The notes under the pieces: generated by a model
Told to the model about the DNA's origin: nothing
The model's database searches: none
The model's input: only the letters and a program-made list of their open reading frames with translations
Made by a program: the position numbers and the translations under genes
Source: Azospirillum soli
GTDB lineage: Bacteria; Pseudomonadota; Alphaproteobacteria; Azospirillales; Azospirillaceae
Assembly: GCF_017876165.1 (NCBI RefSeq)
Contig: NZ_JAGINQ010000011.1
Location: 124,001-188,000, forward strand
DNA: 64,000 nucleotides
Reading direction: 5' to 3'
In this document: positions 39,445 through 48,474 of the stretch, one piece after another
How the letters are laid out: the number at the start of each line of letters is the position of its first letter
Position numbering within the stretch: position 1 is the first letter of the stretch

Positions 39445-42400
39445 ATGACGGCATACACGTCCGCAACCGCCCCCATTCGGAAAACTATCCTGTCGGGAGC
39501 GCGCCTTCCAGTTGTGGCTGCGGCGCCGATTGCGCTGGGTGTCTCTCTGGTCGGTGGCGCGGCGCGAGCGGACGAGGTGCTGTCCACCAATCGAAACACC
39601 GCCCTGTATACAAGCCAGAGCGTCATTCGCATCACCAACACCGGCAGCATCACCGACAGTGGAACTGGAATCGATGCCAACGACCTCTCGACTGGTCTTG
39701 GCATTCAATCCAACACTGGCTGGACGTTTACAAACGACGGCACCATCTTCGTTACAGGAAACGGCTCGTATATGCAGGCCGATGCCGTCTATGCCGCGCA
39801 GGCCGGAACGATCACAAACAACGGCCTGCTCAGCGCGCCCAACTCCTACGGCGGAGTTTACTTCACGAACAGCGGAACCGACAAAGCGTTGGTGACGAAC
39901 AACAAAACGATCATTGGCCATGTCAGCGCCATCCAGTCAAAATCCCCGATCGAGATCGTGAACGGCTCTGCGACCGACCCGAATGCCGTTCTGAAGAACA
40001 CCGCTGCTTCGACATATCCCCTCAGTTTTGCCGCAGTTCACCTCCAAAGCGGCAGTCAGCCCAACACGATCACCAATTACGGAACGATCCAGGGAACCAC
40101 GGATGCGATCCGTTCGTTGGGAACGGTGACAATCACCAATTATGGGACGATTGCCGCCGCACCGGGTCGCCACGCGATCAATTTGGCAAACGGGTCGAAC
40201 AGTTCCGTGACGTTGAAGGACGGAAGTGTATTGGTCGGCTCGATATGGTCCGACCCAACGCTGACCTCGTCGCTGCGGCTGGAAGGCAGCGGTTCGCTGT
40301 CCGATGCGATCAACAACGTCTCAAGCCTCACCCTGGACGGCACGGAGTGGACGCTGGGCGGCCTTGGATCGACGATCACCAGCACAACCATCCAGAGTGG
40401 AATCCTGCGCCTCAACGGCAGCTTGACCGGCACCGTCGGGATCAACAGCGGGGGAACCCTTGCCGGCACCGGCACGATCACCGGCAACGTCACCGCGCAG
40501 AGCGGCGGCACGGTGCGGCCGGGAAGCGCGAACACGCCGGGCGTGCTGACCGTGACCGGCGACTACACGCAGATGGCCGGCGGCACCCTGACCATCCAGA
40601 CCACACCTTCGGCCAGCAGCAAGCTGGCCGTGAACGGCAACGCCACTCTGGGGGGCAGCCTGTCCGTCGTGCCGTCCGGCGCTGGCTATGGCGCGTCCAC
40701 CGACTACACCATCCTGACCGCCACGGGGACCCTCAGCGGCGGCTTCAGTTCCATCGCGAGCACCGACGCGGGCCTCACCGCGACCGCCAACGTCGACATT
40801 CCCAACAAGCAGGTCGTCCTGACGCTGACGGTCGGGTCGACGACGCCTGTGGTGCCGAATCCGCCCGTGGTGTCGAATCCGCCGGAGGTGTCGCCTCCGC
40901 CGGTGGTGGTGTCGCCCCCACCGCCCCCGCCGGTCGGTGTGATCGACACCAGCCGACCGACCTTTGCGAACAGCGACGGCGCCGTGAATGCGACGACCGT
41001 CACCTTCGACGGCGGGACGCTGAAGCCGACCGCCCCGCTGACACTCACCCAACCCATCCAAGTGACAGCCAACAGCGGCATCATCGATCCCAACGGCGGC
41101 ACGATCACGCTGTCCGGCGGCGTCGGAGGGACGGGCACTCTGACCGTCGCTGGCGCGGGTAATCTGCAGCTGTCGGGAGTCATCTCCAACACGGGCGGCA
41201 TCGCGGTCCAACAGGGACGGATCACGGTGGGTGAGGGCGGCGTCGTTGCGGCACCCGTCACGGTCGCCAGCGGCGGCACCGTCACCGTCGCCGAAGGCGG
41301 TGGCGTGGGCGGTTCGGTGACCGTGCAGGGCGGCACCCTGTCGATCGCGCCCAACGGCATCGTCAACGGTGCCGTCGCCCTGTCGAACGGCGGCAACGCC
41401 AGCGTCGACGGCGCGGTGATGGCGCCGGTCTCCGTGTCGGACGGAACCGTGACGGTCGGCCAGAGCGGCAGCGTCGGCGCCTTGACCGTTGGTGAGGGCG
41501 GCACCGCCCGGGTCAACGGCCTTGCCTTGGCCGACGTCACCATCGGCCAGGGTGCGACCCTGTCCGGCGGCGGCACCGTAGCCGGTCCGGCGACCCTGTC
41601 GGGCACCCTGTCCCCCGGCAACTCACCGGGCGTGCTCACCTTCCGTTCCCCGGTCACCTTGACCGCGACCAATATCTTCCGTGCCGAGATCGACGGCCCG
41701 ACCGCCGGCACCGGCGCCGGCCACCATGACCAGCTCCGCGTCGAGGGGGCGGGGTTTACGGCGGCGGGAACGCTGGCGCCGGTTCTGCGCGGGATTTCGG
41801 GCGATGCCAGCAACAGCTTCACGCCGGCAATTGGGCAGAGCTTCACGGTGGTCACCGCCGAGGGCGGGGTCGCCGGACGCTTTGCGACGCTGGACCAGCC
41901 GGCCAGCGGCCTCGCCACGGGAACGCGGCTCGATGTGATCTACCGCGCCGATAGCGTCGCGCTGGCGGTGACCCCGCGCAGCTACGCCGATCTGGCGGCG
42001 GCCGGGCTTGGTCAGACCCGCAATCAGCGCGCCGTGGGTGAAGCACTGGAGACCTTCCGGCCGGCACCGAACGCCGACGCTTCGGGCGCGGTCGGCGCGC
42101 TGTTCAATGGGCTGCACGGCCTGTCCGCCGGAGAGATCGCGCCGGCGCTGAACCAGCTGTCCGGCGAGATTCACGCCGACATGATGGTGGCCAGCCGGGC
42201 CAACCGGCGGCTGTTCGGCCGCGCCGTGGAAGCGCGGCAGGCGGCTGCCCGAGGCTCGGCCGGGCCGCTCGGCGAATCTTCCGGCGCGATGCTGTTCGAC
42301 GGCAAGAAGGCCGCCGTCAGCGGCGCGCCGGGACCGGCCGCTACGGGCAACGCCCATACCCGGAATGCCCACGCCATGAGCGTCTGGGGCCAGCCGCTGG

Positions 42401-43194
42401 TGTCCTGGGGCCGTAGTGCCTCTGATGGCAACGGATCGACCACGAACCGCCGGACGGGCGGCTTCATGGTCGGCGGGGACTACGCGCTTGGTACGGATCT
42501 CTCGGCCGGCGTGGCGCTGGGCTTCCTGAACAGCGATGTCCGCGCCGCCGGTGGGCTGGGCAAGGGCGATCTGGACAGCTACCAGCTGACCGCCTACGGG
42601 AGCTGGAGGCCGGGTGCCGCCTTTCTGGACGCGGCACTGGGCTACGGCTACAGCCGGTACGAGACGGCGCGCGCCGCGCCCTTCAGCGGGCTGGGAGCCG
42701 CGGCGTCCGGCAAGGCGGGCGGGCATGACCTCTCGGCGGAGTTGTCGGGCGGCTATCGGATCACCATGAACCGAGTGTGGTTCGAGCCGCGCGCCGGCCT
42801 GCGCTGGGACCGGCTGCAACGGGAAGGCTTCACCGAGGAGGGCGGCGCGCTGCTGACCCTCAGCGAGGCGGAGGAGACGGAAAACGCGCTGCGCAGTTCG
42901 CTCGGCGCGCGCTTCGGGACGGCCTTCCGCTTCGAGGATGTGACGGTGGAGCCGGCGGGCACGATCGCCTGGGAGCATGACTGGCTCGACACCGCCGGCG
43001 AGGCGACGGGTTCGCTGAACGGGGCGCGCTTCACCGCCCTGTCCAGCCGGCCGGGCCGCGACGCGGCGGTGGTCGGCGCGGGCGTGACGGTGCGGATGAG
43101 CGAGCGGCTCGCCGTCCAGGCCGGCTACCTCGGCGAGATCCGCAGCCGCGAGACCAACCACAGCCTCTCCGCCGGCCTGCGCTGGAGCTGGTAA
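39445..43194 (+). CDS. Classical (type Va) autotransporter, PATR-repeat passenger
   Basis: 1249 residues from ATG39445 (the frame allows TTG39430). A signal peptide ends at GGAARA near residue 42. The passenger is Thr/Ser/Gly/Asn-rich beta-helix sequence with autotransporter-associated repeats (GTLAGTGTITGNVTAQSGGT, LSGGGTVAGPATLSGTLSPG). A proline-rich hinge (PNPPVVSNPPEVSPPPVVV) at about residues 475-495 splits it in two. The C-terminal 280 residues are the translocator barrel, with MSVWGQPLVSWGRSAS and ending GLRWSW. It would be a surface adhesin or passenger anchored in the outer membrane. No protease or lipase triad was seen. Confidence 0.9.
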   Translation: MTAYTSATAPIRKTILSGARLPVVAAAPIALGVSLVGGAARADEVLSTNRNTALYTSQSVIRITNTGSITDSGTGIDANDLSTGLGIQSNTGWTFTNDGTIFVTGNGSYMQADAVYAAQAGTITNNGLLSAPNSYGGVYFTNSGTDKALVTNNKTIIGHVSAIQSKSPIEIVNGSATDPNAVLKNTAASTYPLSFAAVHLQSGSQPNTITNYGTIQGTTDAIRSLGTVTITNYGTIAAAPGRHAINLANGSNSSVTLKDGSVLVGSIWSDPTLTSSLRLEGSGSLSDAINNVSSLTLDGTEWTLGGLGSTITSTTIQSGILRLNGSLTGTVGINSGGTLAGTGTITGNVTAQSGGTVRPGSANTPGVLTVTGDYTQMAGGTLTIQTTPSASSKLAVNGNATLGGSLSVVPSGAGYGASTDYTILTATGTLSGGFSSIASTDAGLTATANVDIPNKQVVLTLTVGSTTPVVPNPPVVSNPPEVSPPPVVVSPPPPPPVGVIDTSRPTFANSDGAVNATTVTFDGGTLKPTAPLTLTQPIQVTANSGIIDPNGGTITLSGGVGGTGTLTVAGAGNLQLSGVISNTGGIAVQQGRITVGEGGVVAAPVTVASGGTVTVAEGGGVGGSVTVQGGTLSIAPNGIVNGAVALSNGGNASVDGAVMAPVSVSDGTVTVGQSGSVGALTVGEGGTARVNGLALADVTIGQGATLSGGGTVAGPATLSGTLSPGNSPGVLTFRSPVTLTATNIFRAEIDGPTAGTGAGHHDQLRVEGAGFTAAGTLAPVLRGISGDASNSFTPAIGQSFTVVTAEGGVAGRFATLDQPASGLATGTRLDVIYRADSVALAVTPRSYADLAAAGLGQTRNQRAVGEALETFRPAPNADASGAVGALFNGLHGLSAGEIAPALNQLSGEIHADMMVASRANRRLFGRAVEARQAAARGSAGPLGESSGAMLFDGKKAAVSGAPGPAATGNAHTRNAHAMSVWGQPLVSWGRSASDGNGSTTNRRTGGFMVGGDYALGTDLSAGVALGFLNSDVRAAGGLGKGDLDSYQLTAYGSWRPGAAFLDAALGYGYSRYETARAAPFSGLGAAASGKAGGHDLSAELSGGYRITMNRVWFEPRAGLRWDRLQREGFTEEGGALLTLSEAEETENALRSSLGARFGTAFRFEDVTVEPAGTIAWEHDWLDTAGEATGSLNGARFTALSSRPGRDAAVVGAGVTVRMSERLAVQAGYLGEIRSRETNHSLSAGLRWSW

Positions 43195-43397
43195 GCGGTT
43201 CCGTCAGGGCTCGCGCCAGCGTGGTCGCAGCTCCGGCGAGACGGTGGAGAAGCGCCTTCATGATGGAGGTGAGAATGCGCTGTCCGCACGGCCGTGGACA
43301 GCGCGCGACAGTCTTCCCACCTTGGCGCAAGATCCGGCGCTGAGACCTGATGAAAATGGCTGGCCTGCATGTGGGCGGGAAGCCAGAGACGCTCGCC

Positions 43398-44603
43398 TTA
43401 CCAGTTCCACAGGGTCCCGTCGGCCAGCCGGGCGACCGGCAGGTAGGCGGGGTTGTAGGGGTATTTGGCGGCCAGCGCCTCGTCGATGTCCACGCCATGG
43501 CCCGGCACCTCGCCCGGATGCATGTAGCCGTCTTGGAAGCTGTAGGCGTGCGGGAAGACCGCATCGGTTTCCGCGCAGTGCTCCATGTGCTCCTGCACGC
43601 CGAAGTTCGGGACCCACAGGTCGAAATGCAGCGCCGCGCCCATGCAGACCGGCGACAGGTCGGTCGCCCCATGGCTGCCGGTGCGGATTTGGTACAGCGC
43701 GGCGAGGTCGGCGATGCGGCGCAGGTGCGTGATGCCGCCCGCGTGCACGACCGAGGTGCGGATAAAGTCGATCAACTGCTCCTGGATCAGGTCCTTGCAA
43801 TCCCAAATGCTGTTGAACACCTCCCCGACGGCGAGGGGGGTTACCGTGTGCTGGCGGATCAGGCGGAAGGCCTCCTGGTTTTCGGCCGGGGTCGGGTCCT
43901 CCATCCAGAACAGGCGGTAGGGCTCCAGCGACTTGCCCAGCCGCGCCGCCTCGATGGGGGTGAGGCGGTGATGCACGTCGTGCAGCAGGTGCGGCCCCAT
44001 GCCGTGCTTCACGCGCACCGCCTCGAACAGCTTCGGCGCGAAATCGAGATAGGCCTCTGTGGACCAGACCGACTCTTCCGGCAGGCCCTTGGTCGCCGGC
44101 TCGTAGAAGCGCCCCTTGGCGACGCCGTAGACGCCCGCCAGCCCCGGAACGCCCGACTGTGCACGGATCGCCTTGTAGCCCTTTTCGATGTACTCGCCGA
44201 CGCGGTCCACGGTCTCCGTCACATCGCGGCCGTTGGCGTGGGCATAGACCATCACGCCGCTGCGGCTGCGCCCGCCGAGAAGCTGGTAGAGCGGCAGGCC
44301 GGCCGCCTTCGCCTTGATGTCCCACAGCGCCGTGTCCACCGCCGCGATGGCCGACATGGTGACCGGCCCGCGCCGCCAATAGGCACCCTTGTACAGATAC
44401 TGCCAGATGTCTTCGATTTGGTGCGGGTCGCGCCCGATCAGGCAGGGGATGACATGGTCGTTCAGGTAGGACGCCACGGCCAGTTCCCGCCCGTTCAGCG
44501 TCGCGTCGCCGATTCCGTACAGGCCTTCGTCGGTGACGATCTTCAGCGTGACGAAGTTCCGGCCGGGGGAGGTGACGATGACCGAAGCGTTCTGGATCTT
44601 CAT
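43398..44603 (-). CDS. manD: D-mannonate dehydratase, enolase superfamily
   Basis: 401 residues from ATG44603. ManD/RspA landmarks: [20 protein letters not shown] at the start, [20 protein letters not shown], and metal ligands in [15 protein letters not shown] and [14 protein letters not shown]. The C-terminal region has [20 protein letters not shown]. Converts D-mannonate to 2-keto-3-deoxy-D-gluconate in glucuronate breakdown; some family members have low activity on D-gluconate or none. Downstream of a GntR gene by 29 bp and divergent from a TRAP transporter likely to import the acid sugar. Confidence 0.9.
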   Translation of the reverse strand: MKIQNASVIVTSPGRNFVTLKIVTDEGLYGIGDATLNGRELAVASYLNDHVIPCLIGRDPHQIEDIWQYLYKGAYWRRGPVTMSAIAAVDTALWDIKAKAAGLPLYQLLGGRSRSGVMVYAHANGRDVTETVDRVGEYIEKGYKAIRAQSGVPGLAGVYGVAKGRFYEPATKGLPEESVWSTEAYLDFAPKLFEAVRVKHGMGPHLLHDVHHRLTPIEAARLGKSLEPYRLFWMEDPTPAENQEAFRLIRQHTVTPLAVGEVFNSIWDCKDLIQEQLIDFIRTSVVHAGGITHLRRIADLAALYQIRTGSHGATDLSPVCMGAALHFDLWVPNFGVQEHMEHCAETDAVFPHAYSFQDGYMHPGEVPGHGVDIDEALAAKYPYNPAYLPVARLADGTLWNW

Positions 44604-44632
44604 GAAGGTGGGCTCCGAAAGGATGGTCCGGA

Positions 44633-45349
44633 TCAAGCGGGACGGATGGGCTGCGTGGCCGCCGCGTCGCTGTCGAACAGGTCGGGGAAGCGCTGCGCCA
44701 GTTCGGGCAGGGATTTCAGGATCTCGCGCAGATGCGTGCGCATGGCGGCCTCGGCGTTGTCGGGGCTGCGCGCCTCGATGCCGTCAAGGATCCGTTCGTG
44801 CTGGACGATCAGCCGGTCGAGCGGCGTCGCCTGCGGCAGGCTGAGGTAGCGCACACGGTCCATCTGGGCCTTGGTTTCTTCCACCACCCGCCAGGCGTAT
44901 TCGCATTCAACGCCCAGCGCGATGCTGCGGTGGAACGCCTCGTCCAGCGCCAGGAAGCGTTCGTGCTGCTGGTCGGCGGCGGCCTCGCGTTGCGCCTGCA
45001 GGTTCGCGCGCAACGAGCCAATGACGCCGGGGGACAATTCCTCGCTGGCTCTGCGGATCACGGCCAGTTCCACCGCCTCGCGGACGAAGCGGGCGTCCAT
45101 CACCTGCTTAACGGAGATTTTGACGACGAATGTGCCGCGCTGCGGACGGATGGTGACCAGACCGGATTCGCTGAGCTTGATGAAAGCCTCCCGCACCGGC
45201 TGGCGGCTGACGCCAAGCTGGCCGGCGACCTCCTGCTCGGACAGGGGCTGGCCGGGCTGGAACCGCATCGTGACGATGGCCTGGCGCAGTTCGCGAAAGA
45301 CGCGCCGCGCCACGGGTTCGGACGAATCCGGTTCCAGCCTCACCAACAT
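44633..45349 (-). CDS. GntR-family regulator, FadR (FCD) type
   Basis: 238 residues from ATG45349 (GAGAGGACGAG upstream). An N-terminal winged helix ([20 protein letters not shown], then [31 protein letters not shown]) is followed by an all-helical FCD ligand domain with metal-ligand region [11 protein letters not shown] and [20 protein letters not shown]. It lies between manD and the TRAP genes and most likely controls both, with an acid sugar as inducer. Confidence 0.9.
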   Translation of the reverse strand: MLVRLEPDSSEPVARRVFRELRQAIVTMRFQPGQPLSEQEVAGQLGVSRQPVREAFIKLSESGLVTIRPQRGTFVVKISVKQVMDARFVREAVELAVIRRASEELSPGVIGSLRANLQAQREAAADQQHERFLALDEAFHRSIALGVECEYAWRVVEETKAQMDRVRYLSLPQATPLDRLIVQHERILDGIEARSPDNAEAAMRTHLREILKSLPELAQRFPDLFDSDAAATQPIRPA

Positions 45350-45435
45350 GCTCGTCCTCTCGCTTTTCCTCTGCCGGATCCCTCGAACGGCGAGATCCAT
45401 CTTGCATCGGGTGGAAGGCCATTGCCAACACCATT

Positions 45436-45455
45436 CTTGTCTACTACCATACAAG
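45436..45455. promoter_or_regulatory. Candidate GntR operator in the manD/TRAP divergent promoter
   Basis: CTTGT-N10-ACAAG, an inverted repeat 56 bp before the DctP start and 87 bp before the gntR start. Spacing and position suit a FadR-type dimer; the inner sequence TACTACCATA is partly symmetric. Confidence 0.4.
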
Positions 45456-45510
45456 TCGGGATGCAAACAATTGCCGCGTGGTGCGCGGCCTGTATCTGGA
45501 GGGAGGAAAC

Positions 45511-46500
45511 ATGAGCATCATCACCCGCACATGGCGCGCGGCTGCGATTGGTCTCGCGTTCGGCGGCTTCGCACTGGGCGGCGGCGCCTTCGCGGCCGAC
45601 TACACGCTCAGCGTGAACACGGCCCTGGCCCAGCAGGATCCGCTCTACAAGGGCCTGGAGGAGTTCAAGCAGAACGTCGAGAAGCGGACCAACGGCAAGG
45701 TCGCGGTGCGCCTGTTCCCCGGCTCGCAGCTCGGCAAGGACGAGGATGTGCTGGAGCAGGCCCGCGCCGGCGCCGGTGTCGCGGTGGTCGTGGACGGCGG
45801 CCGCCTTGCGGTCTTCGTGAAGGAATTCGGCGTCCTTGGCGCCCCCTACCTCGCCCAGGGCTACGAGGGCATCCGCAAGGTCGTCACCTCGCCGCTGTTC
45901 GACCAGTGGGCGGAGAAGCTGCGCAAGGCCTCCGGCCATCAGGTGCTGTCCTTCAACTGGTGGCAGGGTGAGCGGCACCTGCTGACCAACAAGCCGGTGA
46001 AGGAACCGGCCGACCTCAGCGGCATCCGCATGCGCACGCCGGGCGCGCCGGTGTGGATGGAGACGATCCGCGCCATGGGCGCCACGCCCACCCCGATGGG
46101 CTGGTCGGAGGTCTACACCGCGCTCCAGCAGAAGGTCATCGACGGCGTCGAGGCGCAACACCCCGCCAGCTTCGGCTCCCGCCTGTACGAGGTGACCAAC
46201 CACGTCACCAAGACCGGCCACATCAACCTGATCACCGGCATCGTCACCAGCGCCGCCTGGTTCGACAAGCTGCCGGCCGAGCACCGTCAGGTGCTGAAGG
46301 AAGAGGCGCTGAAGGCCGGCGACAACGCGTCCCGCGCCACGCAAGCGTCGCTCGCCGATTTCGAGAAGCAGATGAAGGAAAAGGGCATGACGATCGCCGA
46401 GATCGACGTGACCCCGTTCCGCAAGGCGACCCAGCCGGTCTACGAGAAGCTCGGTTACGCCGACCTGCACCAGGAGGTCGAGAAGCTCCTGCAGAACTGA
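45511..46500 (+). CDS. dctP: TRAP transporter solute-binding protein DctP
   Basis: 329 residues from ATG45511 (GGAGGGAGGA upstream). Signal peptide with IGLAFGGFALGGGAFA-A cleavage. DctP features: LYKGLEEFKQNVEKRTNGKV, PGSQLGKDEDVLEQ and the ligand arginine in LSGIRMRTPGAPVW, followed by PMGWSEVYTALQQKVIDGVE. Binds an organic acid; a uronate or aldonate is likely given manD across the promoter. Confidence 0.92.
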   Translation: MSIITRTWRAAAIGLAFGGFALGGGAFAADYTLSVNTALAQQDPLYKGLEEFKQNVEKRTNGKVAVRLFPGSQLGKDEDVLEQARAGAGVAVVVDGGRLAVFVKEFGVLGAPYLAQGYEGIRKVVTSPLFDQWAEKLRKASGHQVLSFNWWQGERHLLTNKPVKEPADLSGIRMRTPGAPVWMETIRAMGATPTPMGWSEVYTALQQKVIDGVEAQHPASFGSRLYEVTNHVTKTGHINLITGIVTSAAWFDKLPAEHRQVLKEEALKAGDNASRATQASLADFEKQMKEKGMTIAEIDVTPFRKATQPVYEKLGYADLHQEVEKLLQN

Positions 46501-46545
46501 CGCCATCCAGCGTCACGGCCACCGTCCAATCGAGGGACTTCCACC

Positions 46546-47082
46546 ATGTCGTCCTGGTTCCTGAAGGGAGAGGCGTTCCTGGCAATGCTTCTCCTCGCGG
46601 TCATCGTGCTTCTCGTCTTCGCGGCCGGCGTCATGCGCTGGTTCGGCCATCCCTTGGTCTGGTCGGTGGACGTGGCGCAGCTTCTGTTCGTCTGGGTCAG
46701 TTTCCTCGGCGCCGACATGGCGCTGAGGAAGCGCGCCCACATCGGCATCGACTATCTCGTGAAGCGCTTCCCCGCGCTCAGCCGGGCCGTGATCGACCTG
46801 GTGCTGGGGGCGCTGGTGCTGGCCTTCCTGGTCACCATGGTGGTGATGGGCTACCGCCTCACCATGCTGAACCTGGAACGCCAGTTCGGCGACAGCGGGA
46901 TCAGCTACGCCTTCGTGACGGCGGCGGTGCCCATCGGGTGCCTGCTGCTGGCGATCACCCTGTTCGGCCAGATGGTCGGGACGGCCCGCCAACTCCGCAG
47001 CCGTCCGCAGCCGGTCTTCGCCCCCGCCACGGCCTCCGCCATGGCCCCTGCCACCGCCGAGATCGAAGAGGTCGTGCCATGA
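46546..47082 (+). CDS. dctQ: TRAP transporter small membrane subunit DctQ
   Basis: 178 residues, four TM helices (the first AFLAMLLLAVIVLLVFAAGV), with the DctQ signature VSFLGADMALRKRAHIGIDY in the first cytoplasmic loop. The C-terminus is an Ala/Pro-rich tail. Overlaps dctM by ATGA. Confidence 0.93.
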   Translation: MSSWFLKGEAFLAMLLLAVIVLLVFAAGVMRWFGHPLVWSVDVAQLLFVWVSFLGADMALRKRAHIGIDYLVKRFPALSRAVIDLVLGALVLAFLVTMVVMGYRLTMLNLERQFGDSGISYAFVTAAVPIGCLLLAITLFGQMVGTARQLRSRPQPVFAPATASAMAPATAEIEEVVP

Positions 47083-48356
47083 TCCTGCTCGCCGTCACCT
47101 TCTTCGTGCTGATGGCGCTGGGTCTGCCCATCGCCTTCGCCATCGGCATCGCCGGCTTCTCCTTCTTCGCGACCAACGAGATCATCCCGATGTCCATCGG
47201 GGTGCAGCAGGTCGCCACCGCGTCGCAGAGCTTCCCGCTGCTGGCCGTGCCCTTCTTCGTGCTGGCCGGCCACATGATGAACCGCACGGGCATCACCAGC
47301 CGGCTGATCGCCTGTTCCAACGTGCTGGTTTCGTGGATGTCGGGCGGTCTCGCTCAGGTCTGCATCGTGTTGTCCACGCTGATGGGCGGCGTGTCCGGGT
47401 CGGCGGTGGCCGACGCGGCGATGGAGGCGCGCATCCTCGGCCCCAGCCTGATCGCGCGTGGCTATTCGAAGGGCTTCACCTCGGCGACCATCGCCGTGGG
47501 CTCCCTGATCACCGCGACCATTCCGCCGAGCCTCGGCCTGATCCTCTACGGCTTCGTCGGCAACGTGTCGATCGGCCGCCTCTTTCTGGCCGGCGTCATT
47601 CCCGGCCTGCTGATGATGGCCGGCCTGATGGTGACGGTGTGGCTGATCGCCCGTCGGCGCGGCTACCGTCCGGAGATGGCGCAGCGCCCGACGCTGCGCG
47701 CCGTGGGCTGCGCCATGGCCGACGCGAAGTGGGCTCTGCTGTTCCCGGTCGCGCTGCTGTTCGCCATCCGCGGCGGCCTGTTCACCCCATCGGAGGTCGG
47801 TGCCTTCGCCGTCGTCTACGCCGCCGTGGTCGGCTTCTTCCTGCACAAGGAACTGACCTGGGCCAGCGTTGTCGAGGCCTTGCACGAAGCGGTCGTGGAC
47901 ACCGGGCTGATCATGCTGATCATCCTGTTCTCCGGCATGGTCGGTTACGCGATCATCTTCGAACAGGCGCCGCAGTCCATCGCCGCCGCCATGACCGAAC
48001 TGACGCGCGAGCCGCTTCTGGTCGTGACGCTGATCCTGATCTTCCTGTTCATCGCCGGCCTGTTCGTCGAAAGCACGGTGCTCGTCCTGCTGCTGACGCC
48101 GATCTTCCTGCCGATCGTCACGCCGCTGGGCGTCGATCCGGTGCATTTCGGCATCCTGATGATGACCATCGTCACGTTGGGCTCGATGACGCCGCCGGTG
48201 GGAGTCGCGATGTACACGGTGTGCAGCCTCCTGGATTGTCCGGTGGAGGAGTACATCGTCGAATCGCTTCCCTTCGTCGCCACGATCATCGGGCTGGTCG
48301 TGGTCCTCGCCCTCTGGCCCGGGCTGGTGCTGTTTCTTCCAAACGCGCTAATGTAA
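47079..48356 (+). CDS. dctM: TRAP transporter large permease DctM
   Basis: 425 residues, about 12 TM segments of the DctM family. Conserved stretches: FPLLAVPFFVLAGHMMNRTG, STLMGGVSGSAVADAAMEA, ATIPPSLGLILYGF and GSMTPPVGVAMYTVC near the C-terminus. Carries the Na+-coupled transport site and works with DctP and DctQ. Last gene of the TRAP unit, convergent with the next cluster. Confidence 0.95.
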   Translation: MILLAVTFFVLMALGLPIAFAIGIAGFSFFATNEIIPMSIGVQQVATASQSFPLLAVPFFVLAGHMMNRTGITSRLIACSNVLVSWMSGGLAQVCIVLSTLMGGVSGSAVADAAMEARILGPSLIARGYSKGFTSATIAVGSLITATIPPSLGLILYGFVGNVSIGRLFLAGVIPGLLMMAGLMVTVWLIARRRGYRPEMAQRPTLRAVGCAMADAKWALLFPVALLFAIRGGLFTPSEVGAFAVVYAAVVGFFLHKELTWASVVEALHEAVVDTGLIMLIILFSGMVGYAIIFEQAPQSIAAAMTELTREPLLVVTLILIFLFIAGLFVESTVLVLLLTPIFLPIVTPLGVDPVHFGILMMTIVTLGSMTPPVGVAMYTVCSLLDCPVEEYIVESLPFVATIIGLVVVLALWPGLVLFLPNALM

Positions 48357-48474
48357 TCCCGTAGGGCGACTTTGTCGCATCGAGGCTGCTCGTTGCCGAG
48401 CCGTGTGTCGCACGGATGGGCGTGCTGGAAAACCAGAGCGCCGAGCCATCCGTGCAACGCACCGGTGCAGCCGA

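Noticed and set aside
39384-41162. 592-codon plus-strand frame in another phase over the autotransporter
   Set aside because: Shadow of the repeat-rich passenger; no signal peptide or domain and a His/Arg-biased composition.
48357-48474. Possible IS end (TAGGGCGACTTTGTC) between dctM and the fusion gene
   Set aside because: The short stretch resembles some IS5-type terminal repeats, but no partner end, target duplication or transposase fragment is visible in the 118-bp gap.
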